Below are positions 42,670 to 50,842 of a stretch of DNA of 64,000 bases, one piece after another (position 1 is the first letter of the stretch; the number at the start of each line of letters is the position of its first letter). Source of the stretch: Acinetobacter sp. ANC 4910 (GTDB lineage: Bacteria; Pseudomonadota; Gammaproteobacteria; Pseudomonadales; Moraxellaceae); contig NZ_SJNT01000007.1 in NCBI RefSeq assembly GCF_004331035.1, positions 62,001-126,000 on the forward strand. The letters run 5' to 3'. The notes under the pieces are model-generated. The model saw only the letters and a program-made list of their open reading frames with translations. It did not search any database and had not been told where the DNA came from. Made by a program: the position numbers and the translations under genes.

Positions 42670-43104
42670 TTATCCGCAACTCGCTTGAACCACTTTATTG
42701 TCTTTCGGATTAATCGTAACCGTAACACGGTCTTCACGATAATCCATCGTCACAGGTTGACCTGGTTGGACTAAACGTACGACATGTGCACTCGTTTTTT
42801 GTTTAATTTGCACCTCGGTCAAGCCACTCTGCCCAACCAACGCTGCCGCCTGTTCAGGTACACATTTTGCCTGATTTGCATGGAAAAATTCCCACTCTTC
42901 AACAATCTGCCCGTTAGGTAAATGACAATACCCAACTTCACCATTCGTTTCTTTTCTAATTTCTAATTTACCTTTTTGTTCAACACAAAAAGTACTTGCT
43001 GGATTTGCCATACCAACGTTCGGTTTTACAGTTTCACTCTTTTGTGCAGTGCTACAACCCGACAAAGCCGCCATAATCAGTCCAAGCATCATAATTTTTT
43101 TCAT
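42670..43104 (-). CDS. Lipoprotein with DUF333 and I78 peptidase-inhibitor domains
   Basis: 144 residues from the ATG at 43104 (MKKIMMLGLIMAALSGC), a lipoprotein signal with Cys17. The first mature segment, ANPASTFCVEQKG to WEFFHA, is a DUF333 (haemolysin-like lipoprotein) domain. The second, from about residue 90 (AALVGQSGLTEVQIK) with VTMDYREDRVTV, is an Inhibitor_I78 domain. I78 members inhibit serine proteases such as elastase or subtilisin; here inhibition in the periplasm or at the outer membrane is inference. No other gene in the unit. Confidence 0.82.
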   Translation of the reverse strand: MKKIMMLGLIMAALSGCSTAQKSETVKPNVGMANPASTFCVEQKGKLEIRKETNGEVGYCHLPNGQIVEEWEFFHANQAKCVPEQAAALVGQSGLTEVQIKQKTSAHVVRLVQPGQPVTMDYREDRVTVTINPKDNKVVQASCG

Positions 43105-43184
43105 AAAGGATATTTCTTTAAATAAAAGACTAACATAGCAAAAACATTGAAAACAAACTGTGCGTTTTTTGCTAAATATCAATC

Positions 43185-43214
43185 AAAAAAGCCCATCAAA
43201 TGATGAGCTTTTTA
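43185..43214 (-). terminator. Terminator of the small membrane protein
   Basis: A6-GCCCATCA (43185-43198) / TGATGAGC-T5 (43201-43213), with one C-A mismatch and a two-base loop. Confidence 0.7.
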
Positions 43215-43242
43215 TGCTTAAAACTTCTTTTATACATTAAAT

Positions 43243-43500
43243 TTAATTCACTGAATGAATATCAAGCTCTTCATTTTTCGCTAAAACTACAGAAGCTAAA
43301 ATTGGTGTCCCTAAAATAAAAGGTATAGAGAAGATCCAAAAGATCACGGTATAGTCAGGATTGAAGAAAAATTGAATAGCTATTGCCGCCAAGATTAAAA
43401 CAGAAAATAAAATCGCTGCAAAACGCAGTACAAATTTGATTGGCATAGTGATCATCGCTCTATATTTAGCTCGTTTACTTACTATACACATACTTTTCAT
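43243..43500 (-). CDS. Small two-helix membrane protein
   Basis: Up to 85 residues; the true start could be the later ATGs at 43455 or 43446, as no site is clear. Two hydrophobic helices (FVLRFAAILFSVLILAAIAI and FWIFSIPFILGTPILASVV) are followed by a short acidic tail. Inner-membrane location is likely. Family unknown. Confidence 0.6.
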   Translation of the reverse strand: MKSMCIVSKRAKYRAMITMPIKFVLRFAAILFSVLILAAIAIQFFFNPDYTVIFWIFSIPFILGTPILASVVLAKNEELDIHSVN

Positions 43501-43853
43501 ATGGCTTTATTGATTTTAGGTATCTAATGACTGTTATTTATAGATTTTCTTAATCTACATGAAACATTCCATGCGTTATGGAACTGCTTTCTAGAAAATC
43601 GTTGAAATATACGAATTATAATAAAAGCTATATTTTTAAAATCGATGAATTAAAAGTACTGGTTCAGAGAAGCTACAATTGTACTTTTTAACTTGATTTG
43701 GGCACTCTAATCACTGAGATGCTCAACATAAGCCCATGATGCAACAGACAACTGAAGCAAATATACATTTAATATATTTAAAAATTAAAATCATGTGGAA
43801 ATAATGAAGATGGATACATAAAATGCCCATGTAATCTTTTCAACAACGTTCTT
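43501..43853. other. AT-rich intergenic region, nothing recognised
   Basis: 353 bases between divergent genes. A short dyad TTCCAT (43567-43572) / ATGGAA (43578-43583) is the only structure noted. Promoters for both neighbours must lie here. Confidence 0.45.
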
Positions 43854-45005
43854 ATGCAATTTTTTCCGATTGATGCCCTTTATCTTTTTTTAATTCTAAT
43901 TTTGTGTATCGGGCTTGCCGCTGTTCTTTTAAATAAAGTTCAATTTTTACCGACTGAAATTATTCAACGCTCTTCACCTTTGGATGGTTTACGTGGGATT
44001 CTCGCTCTTTCTGTGCTTGCCCATCATTTCTATATCACCTATGTATGGAAGACTGTGGGTGAATGGGTAAAACCTGAATTTACTTTAATCAATAATTTCG
44101 GTGGGACTGCTGTTTCGCTCTTTTTCCTTATTACTGGTTATCTTTTTATCAATAAAATGATGCAAGTGGATATCAATTGGAAACAACTTTACCTATCTCG
44201 AATAAAGCGAATTTATCCTCTTTATATAGCAGCTTTCGTGTTTATTCTTACGATTACTTTAATTATTATTGAGATTAATAGTGCTAATTTTGGGGCTTTA
44301 TTGAAATGGGTAAGTGATTGGCTTCTTTTCAAAGGTGGAAGCTTTGAAGGGTTTGAAAGTGGTCTGATCATAGCAGGTGTAAGTTGGACATTGGCGTATG
44401 AATGGAAGTTTTATTTTAGTCTTCCAATTATTTATTGCATTTATCACAAAAAAATTCCCTTAGCTTTATCTCTTGTCATTATTGCAGCTCTGCTTTTCTA
44501 TATTTTCAAGGAAAAGTCTCACTATTATTATGCTCTATTTATTCTTTCTATTCCTGCAATTAAACTGAAACATCAGTTTAAACGATTTATGATTGAGTCA
44601 CCTAAAAAAACGAATGTGATTGTAATTACATTAAGTTTGTTTTCTTTATTATTTACAGAACCCTATACCTTTTTACAAATGATTCCTTTAGCGATTATTT
44701 TTGGATTTATTGCAAATGGTTATAACTTCTTTGGTGTCCTTTATAACCATGGTTTACGAATACTTGGAGAGGTGAGTTACAGTATCTATCTTATTCATGG
44801 TGCTATATTGTACTTTTTCTTTTCTATTCTGAATCTTATAAATTTTAACAATATCTCTTTATACTCCTATTATCTTTTATTCCCTATTATTTTTAGTGTC
44901 GTTGTGTTGTTATCACTCTTCACATATAAATTTATTGAGAGTCCATTCTTAAGAAAAAAATCAACCCCATCTAAAGTTGATCATGGATTAGTCACAAATA
45001 AGTAA
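43854..45005 (+). CDS. Acyltransferase 3 (OafA/YrhL-type) membrane protein
   Basis: 383 residues, about ten hydrophobic helices. The family signature is LDGLRGILALSVLAHHFY, with the catalytic-type His pair and an Arg in the first helices, and a late FIESPFLRK. Such proteins O-acylate extracytoplasmic carbohydrates (LPS O-antigen, capsule, peptidoglycan) using an acyl donor. There is no C-terminal SGNH domain. No polysaccharide genes are near, so the acceptor is unknown. The gene is AT-rich and sits in a stretch of gene debris, consistent with horizontal transfer. Confidence 0.88.
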   Translation: MQFFPIDALYLFLILILCIGLAAVLLNKVQFLPTEIIQRSSPLDGLRGILALSVLAHHFYITYVWKTVGEWVKPEFTLINNFGGTAVSLFFLITGYLFINKMMQVDINWKQLYLSRIKRIYPLYIAAFVFILTITLIIIEINSANFGALLKWVSDWLLFKGGSFEGFESGLIIAGVSWTLAYEWKFYFSLPIIYCIYHKKIPLALSLVIIAALLFYIFKEKSHYYYALFILSIPAIKLKHQFKRFMIESPKKTNVIVITLSLFSLLFTEPYTFLQMIPLAIIFGFIANGYNFFGVLYNHGLRILGEVSYSIYLIHGAILYFFFSILNLINFNNISLYSYYLLFPIIFSVVVLLSLFTYKFIESPFLRKKSTPSKVDHGLVTNK

Positions 45006-45405
45006 ATAAAAGTGATCACTCTTTTAAGTGGTCATTTTATTTAATTAAGTTATACCTTTGATGTGATTCATTTAAACATGTTTTTATTGCCATAATTAAA
45101 CAAATTTACGCTATATTTTACCTATATCTTGAATAGCTTAGGTTGTATATAACATATTTTCTGTATCATAAACTCCTTTGCTGGATAGCTTTGTTGAAGA
45201 AAGCTGTCCATAATTGCTTATTCAAAAAATATGATCTCCAGATGAGTAAACCTATACATAAATCTATCGCGTAACCCATTAGTCTTCTTACAATCAAACT
45301 TTGATGAATCAAGGAAATCTCTCGATTGGGTTTAACTCCAATACTCAATAGTATGCTCAAGCAAGACGCAAAAATCGACTCAGATACAGCAATTCTGGCT
45401 GTTTA
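45006..45405. other. Intergenic region with a decayed leftward frame
   Basis: 400 bases. The right part holds the open frame listed at 45166-45402. The left part is AT-rich without features. Confidence 0.45.
45166..45402 (-). pseudogene. Leftward open frame, probable gene remnant
   Basis: The frame is open for 78 codons without a good start (an ATA/ATG-poor beginning; first ATG-type start near 45360). Its translation has one hydrophobic helix (MGYAIDLCIGLLIW) preceded by RR, faintly like an RDD membrane domain, and a C-terminal SYFLNKQLWTAFFNKA. No ribosome site. It could be a piece of a lost membrane protein or of a mobile element. Low confidence. Confidence 0.25.
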
Positions 45406-45498
45406 ATGATGAAAGTCTTATGTCATTTAACGCTACAAATAGTCTCAGGATGTGCTATATATAGCCGTTTTATCATCTTTTTGCCATTTGGTCTTTTT

Positions 45499-45735
45499 AT
45501 GAAAAACACATCATCTTCTAATGACACCGAATCAACCGTTTTAGGTTGGAAATTTATTGTCATCGTTGGCGCTATAACGACTATTTTTTTTACTTTTTTA
45601 TATTTAGCTATGTCAAGCGATCCAGAATATATGCCCAACCGAGAGCCGAAAGTTGCTGCACAGCCTACTACGGCACCGGCACAACCTACTCAGGAATTTC
45701 ACCCAGCGACTCATGATAGCAAAGATGATAAATAA
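45499..45735 (+). CDS. Small single-pass membrane protein
   Basis: 78 residues from the ATG at 45499; the frame upstream to 45406 is AT-rich hydrophobic sequence without a site. One membrane helix (WKFIVIVGAITTIFFTFLYLA) is followed by a Pro/Ala/Thr-rich tail (QPTTAPAQPTQEFHPATHD), which would lie in the periplasm or cytoplasm depending on orientation. Function unknown. A clear terminator follows. Confidence 0.65.
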   Translation: MKNTSSSNDTESTVLGWKFIVIVGAITTIFFTFLYLAMSSDPEYMPNREPKVAAQPTTAPAQPTQEFHPATHDSKDDK

Positions 45736-45751
45736 CATTAATTGATTGATT

Positions 45752-45780
45752 AAATAAGCCCTTTCTTGAGGGCTTATTTT
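45752..45780 (+). terminator. Rho-independent terminator
   Basis: AAATAAGCCCT (45752-45762) / AGGGCTTATTT (45769-45779), just after the 78-residue gene. Confidence 0.88.
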
Positions 45781-46290
45781 CAAGATGAACTCAACTTATT
45801 TTGTGTATTAATATATAAAACTTAAACGACCACTCAGCCAATTTTAAAAGCTCTAAATAACTTATTTCGCACACAAATAAAAAAAATACCGAGCTTTTTA
45901 TATACCTTAACTCTGTTTTAAACAACTTATTTATAGGTATGAAAGTACATGGCTTTAGGGTGTAAATCTTTATCTTAAAATCTAGGATTGATTAAAGCTT
46001 GTAGTGAGCTCTTACAGAATACTCATGCATTATATATTCCCAATTCTATAGTTGCCGATACTCCCCCTATTAGGTCGGACTTTTTAATAAATAGAGATCC
46101 TTTTATAATCAATGCAATGGCATCAACATTAAGCCTATTGAGTTTAATTTCAGACTAAATACACATTAAATCTTTGTATATTCAATCTGAAATCACTCAA
46201 CAGTCTACTTAATCTACATCAACATTTCCAATGCAGGTTGAATCAAAAAATACGTTTAAAAACAATGCATTAAAATAAAATTTCAATTAT
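45781..46290. other. Intergenic region with gene debris
   Basis: 510 bases between the small membrane gene and the tamB stop. It holds the remnant frame at 45979-46158; the rest is AT-rich with no hairpin of note. Confidence 0.45.
45979..46158 (+). pseudogene. Rightward remnant frame
   Basis: 59 open codons ending in TAA at 46156-46158, with no start or ribosome site. The translation (for example IPNSIVADTPPIRSDFLINR) has the composition of a folded protein. Probably the 3' end of a lost gene. Family unknown. Confidence 0.25.
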
Positions 46291-49200
46291 TTAGAAACGC
46301 CAGTTATAGAAGAAATCTACAGCACGATCGACTGACTGACTCGCTTCCAAATATAATTTTTGATTGATTTGATAACGTAATGTTAATTTATTGACTGGTG
46401 TAAACACTCCGACCCCATAACGAATATACAGATCTGGCGTAAGATATCCCGTCACACTCACTTGAGTATCATCACCTGTACCTTGAGCATCTAGCGCCAA
46501 ACCGCTTAAACCAAAGGATTGCCCTAACTGATTAGTAAAGGCTCTTGTTCCACCCAAGCCCATACTAATACCAGCAGCAGCAATAGTATTATTCACGTCT
46601 GACTTAAATGTTTCAGTCTGATTAATATTATTCGCCCCTTCATTAATACGCCCAGTAACCAACGCATTCATGGCTTCTTGTTCAGTCAAATTACCATCAT
46701 TGTAGACCTGAATATTCGGATTGCTTGCTGTACCTGTGACACGAACCCCAACGATTGTTCCTTGTATGATTTTGTTGGTATCTACATCTAATGTAGGATT
46801 TGCCAAAGGACCATTGAAACGTGCAATTGCACGATTTAAATCTAGACTTTGTCCATAGGCTTCAATTTTGACCTTTTGACTTACACCAATCGCACCATTC
46901 GCCCGCATTGCAGTTTCAACGCCACGCTGTGATAAATATAAGCGTCCAATTAATGGAATACGGCTATTAAAACCTTGAAATACGACCTGTTTACCTAAAT
47001 TAATCATCACATCCGCTTTAATATCCCAAGGACGTGCTGACTTTAAGATTGCCAACTGATCTTGTCCCTCGTGTACAATTCGAACATCAGAAGAGACATC
47101 CACTACAGGTGCAGAAGATTCAGGCATCGAGATTAACGCACGCGGAACGTCAACCTCACCTTTTAATACTAATTTTTTCTGGAAAGGCATAACATCCAAA
47201 CTAAAGTCTGGGGTAACTAATGCCGTAATTAACGGTGCTTGGCGAATTAATAAATTATCGCCTTTTAAATGCAGTTGAATACGTGGCTCATTTTTCCAGT
47301 CTACATTTCCTGTAAGTAAACCAACGCCTTGTCCACTATTAAACGCACCATTAATAGTTGCATGGTCACTCTGAATGGAAGAATAAACTTGCACATTGGT
47401 TAAATTAATAGGCAGTGAAATCATACTGATCACACCATCTTTTAAACGCATTTCACCAGTTACGCGTGGTTCCAGAAGCTCACCACCAATTTTCCCTGCA
47501 AAAGAAAGTGTTCCACTTAAAGTACGGATATCTTTTATAAATGGTTTAAAGACTTTTAATTGCACTTCATTAAACGCAATCTCTCCTTGCATTGGCTTAT
47601 TTGCTTTAAAAGGGTCGATAATTACATTGGTATAACCCGTACCAATTTCAGGTGCTTTTACATCTAAACGAAGCTGTAGTCCTTGCGTAACAGTTTTCGC
47701 ATTCACTGAAATTTCGTCATATCTCAATGAAGATGCCGTATCTTGAGGGTCTTCAGCAGCAATACCAATAATGCCTTGACGTGATACCATTCGCGCATCA
47801 ATTTTTGGTTTACTGCCTTGCGCCCAAGCTGCTTTCGCATAACCATTGGCTCTTCCTGTAATTGCCAGACCTTCTGGCATAAACGCCGCGAAGTCGTTTA
47901 AGTCGAGGTTTTTGGTCACAAAAGAGATATTGCCTTTGGCTTTACTGATTCGGATGGGTTGATCGAAACATAATTCACTTTGCTGACTTGCCCAACAATG
48001 TGCTCCCACAAATAATTCTGTCGTATTTTGATTAAACACAACTGAAGCATTCTGACGTTGTACTAAACGAACGCGGACTGAGTCAAAATCACCTTTTTGA
48101 ATCTGACCTAACCATGAGTGATTACCATTAAATCCGCCTGCAAGTTGTACATAAAAATTACTAAATCGGTTGTTACCTTGAACTTTTAATACGTGTGCTT
48201 TTCTGGTACCTGCAAGTGAAACAACGCCATGTTGGATTTCTCTATTACCACTTCGTAAATTTGTCATTTCTGCTTTAAGCAATGTTGGCGTTGTTTCAGA
48301 AGTTGGCAATTGACCTTGTACGCGTAATTTTTGCATACTTAGAATATTACCTAATCTAAAATCATCAACTGCCAGATTTGCCGTTGCCTGCAAACGGGGT
48401 TGCGACTGTATATTGAGATAACCATAAGCTCTACCTCTTAAGCCACCATACAGCTCATACAATGCAGGCGCATTAATTTTAAGGCGTAAGTTTTGTGCAT
48501 TGCCTGTCGCTTGAACTTGGTTGTTTGCATAAGACATATACAAATTATTGGCTTCAAATTGCTGTGGTAAAAATCCTTTTTGATTATTATTTATTACCAA
48601 AGCCAAATTACCTGTACCACGTACAGGCTTATTATTAATATAACCCGCCACATTCAACTTCTGAATATTGATACGTTTAAGTGCATCAGACCAAAAACCT
48701 TCCGTTTGCACAATACCAGATATTTCTCCCCGAACCGTTGAGACAAAATACTGTGGTTTAAAACGAACCAAAGACGCATTAATATTCCAGCCAATGCCCT
48801 TACTTAAATCGACTTTACCTTGTGCAAGAATTTTACCTGCCGCGCCATCATGTTGAAATTGATCAATTTTTAGAAGTAGTGGTGTACCAGAAACTTTGAC
48901 TTTTAACAACCCACTACTTTCTTTAATCTTGCTCGATTTTAAGGCACCATCGTAATTTACGGCGAAACTTTTGAAGCCACCACCTGCTTTAACATCATGG
49001 AAAAGAACCGCTACAGTACTTTTACCAGTCAACTGTACCGTTTCTTGTTGAGCCTGTTGTGGTAAATGCCCAACCAGATTAATTGCTTTAAGCTCAATAA
49101 TATGTTGATTCGGTTTTGCATATCCACTCGCCTGTATTTGACCATTAACTAAATCAACTGGTGCGGCGGCAACAACAGTTTGTGGATTAAAATCTTGAGC

Positions 49201-50811
49201 CTTAAGCTTAGCATCCCATTTCAATTGAGTTTTATCTGTAGGTAAAATGACATTAGCTTGCCCACTCAAACTCCCTTTATTGGCAACATAACTAAAACTT
49301 GGCACTTTCAATATATTTTTCTTAATATCGAGTTGCGCTTTATATTGACCTGCTGGAAGTAACGCAGATTCATGCTGACCAATCGCCGAAGAAACCACTA
49401 GATTTTGCTGACCTTCGACTAAACGAATTTGAACATCGCCTGAATCACTTTTTAGCCACCCAATATAAGGCATGGCACGGTCAATATTTTTCCATGCGAC
49501 ATCAAGCAACATGGGTTGAGGCTTTTTCGGTTTCGCTTCGTTCTGATTTAATTTTAAATTCCAAGTTTCATATTGATCAAAATCAACCAAACCTGTCAAA
49601 TGCAACCCTTTTTCTAAGCGACCAGTCGATGCAATTTTGGCATCGAGGCTTGGTGGTAAGAAATCTTTGATCACCTGAGGAATTAACTTATCTTTAGGGT
49701 TAATTTTATTTAAACGTCCCTGCACATCCCAATGTACATGCTTTTCCCAACTGACTAGACCTTTGGCATCCACCGTTCCATTCATCACTTGACCTTTAAA
49801 CTGGTCAATATTCAGTTGATGCACCAAGTCGGTATGCATAACAGCGGTATATTTGCCTTTTGGAAGATTCTGTCCCGTTAAATCAGTCGATAATCCGAGA
49901 TTGAGGCGTTGTATGTCCCCTTGATAACGAAGAACACCTGCTTGAGTAAATAATTTTTGATCGGTCAGTAATGGCCAGTGATACTTTTCAAATTGTAACT
50001 CTCCAAACATAGGGACATGACTACGAACAGGATGTACAACCCCCCAACCTGAAAGCAAATCTGGAGTATTGGTCGCAAACCCAGCTGTAATCGTATCCAA
50101 ACTTCCTTTCGCAACAACCTGAATATCACGAATGTTTAGACTATGATTTAATGCAGGAATATTCACTGTCGCTTTGGCATGCAATGGATATTTACCCTGA
50201 AAATCCATGTTTCCAGTCGCATTTTTAATGGCTAGATAGCCCATATCAGCACTAGAGTCCTCAAACTCTAATTTAGTGTTAGACCAAAGTGCTTCATTTA
50301 ACTCAATATCTTTGAAATTCACTGATGCTGCATGGGTTTTAATCAATAAATGATCGACATCAGCGTGATCTAAACGAAGGGTAAATGGCAATTTAATTTC
50401 TTTAAACTTAAAAGGCTCACTACTCGGTGGTGTTTTGGTAATAACCTGTAAATTACGAACATCGGCACTATATAGATGGATTTCTTTATGTACTAAAGCC
50501 CTCCACCCCAAAGTCACTTCTGCACGATCAATCTTTACATCTACCGCGGACAAGGTCACCAAAATATTTTTTAGAATAATGCCTTTTAAAAGATTACCAC
50601 CTTCATATTCATAATGAATAATATGTTGACGTTCCAACACACGATTCAAAAGGAACTTACTTCCTTTGTCGGTCGAAAACATGATAGCGAAAGCAGATAC
50701 AAGCAAAATCACCAAAAGAAGCAGCGTTAAAAGGACACTCCTCATAACACGATGCTTTTTAGGCAATGGTGATTCGGGTAATTCTTGTTTTTGCTGTTCT
50801 ACTTCAGCCAT
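46291..50811 (-). CDS. tamB: Translocation and assembly module subunit TamB
   Basis: 1506 residues (E. coli TamB 1259). An N-terminal signal-anchor helix (VLLTLLLLVILLVSAFAIMF, about 27-46) is followed by about 1100 residues of repetitive beta-strand, AsmA/DUF490 type. The C-terminal conserved TamB domain (about 1150-1506) includes TGRINEGANNINQ and ends in an aromatic residue pair (FYNWRF), as outer-membrane-interacting proteins often do. It spans the periplasm and works with TamA in outer-membrane protein insertion and anterograde phospholipid transport. tamA lies 31 bases upstream on the same strand. Confidence 0.94.
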   Translation of the reverse strand: MAEVEQQKQELPESPLPKKHRVMRSVLLTLLLLVILLVSAFAIMFSTDKGSKFLLNRVLERQHIIHYEYEGGNLLKGIILKNILVTLSAVDVKIDRAEVTLGWRALVHKEIHLYSADVRNLQVITKTPPSSEPFKFKEIKLPFTLRLDHADVDHLLIKTHAASVNFKDIELNEALWSNTKLEFEDSSADMGYLAIKNATGNMDFQGKYPLHAKATVNIPALNHSLNIRDIQVVAKGSLDTITAGFATNTPDLLSGWGVVHPVRSHVPMFGELQFEKYHWPLLTDQKLFTQAGVLRYQGDIQRLNLGLSTDLTGQNLPKGKYTAVMHTDLVHQLNIDQFKGQVMNGTVDAKGLVSWEKHVHWDVQGRLNKINPKDKLIPQVIKDFLPPSLDAKIASTGRLEKGLHLTGLVDFDQYETWNLKLNQNEAKPKKPQPMLLDVAWKNIDRAMPYIGWLKSDSGDVQIRLVEGQQNLVVSSAIGQHESALLPAGQYKAQLDIKKNILKVPSFSYVANKGSLSGQANVILPTDKTQLKWDAKLKAQDFNPQTVVAAAPVDLVNGQIQASGYAKPNQHIIELKAINLVGHLPQQAQQETVQLTGKSTVAVLFHDVKAGGGFKSFAVNYDGALKSSKIKESSGLLKVKVSGTPLLLKIDQFQHDGAAGKILAQGKVDLSKGIGWNINASLVRFKPQYFVSTVRGEISGIVQTEGFWSDALKRINIQKLNVAGYINNKPVRGTGNLALVINNNQKGFLPQQFEANNLYMSYANNQVQATGNAQNLRLKINAPALYELYGGLRGRAYGYLNIQSQPRLQATANLAVDDFRLGNILSMQKLRVQGQLPTSETTPTLLKAEMTNLRSGNREIQHGVVSLAGTRKAHVLKVQGNNRFSNFYVQLAGGFNGNHSWLGQIQKGDFDSVRVRLVQRQNASVVFNQNTTELFVGAHCWASQQSELCFDQPIRISKAKGNISFVTKNLDLNDFAAFMPEGLAITGRANGYAKAAWAQGSKPKIDARMVSRQGIIGIAAEDPQDTASSLRYDEISVNAKTVTQGLQLRLDVKAPEIGTGYTNVIIDPFKANKPMQGEIAFNEVQLKVFKPFIKDIRTLSGTLSFAGKIGGELLEPRVTGEMRLKDGVISMISLPINLTNVQVYSSIQSDHATINGAFNSGQGVGLLTGNVDWKNEPRIQLHLKGDNLLIRQAPLITALVTPDFSLDVMPFQKKLVLKGEVDVPRALISMPESSAPVVDVSSDVRIVHEGQDQLAILKSARPWDIKADVMINLGKQVVFQGFNSRIPLIGRLYLSQRGVETAMRANGAIGVSQKVKIEAYGQSLDLNRAIARFNGPLANPTLDVDTNKIIQGTIVGVRVTGTASNPNIQVYNDGNLTEQEAMNALVTGRINEGANNINQTETFKSDVNNTIAAAGISMGLGGTRAFTNQLGQSFGLSGLALDAQGTGDDTQVSVTGYLTPDLYIRYGVGVFTPVNKLTLRYQINQKLYLEASQSVDRAVDFFYNWRF

Positions 50812-50842
50812 AACCTTCTCAAGTACAAATTAAGTTTAAATT

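Noticed and set aside
45166..45360. Reading the leftward frame as an insertion-sequence fragment
   Set aside because: No terminal inverted repeats, target duplication or transposase catalytic motif could be seen; kept only as an unidentified remnant.
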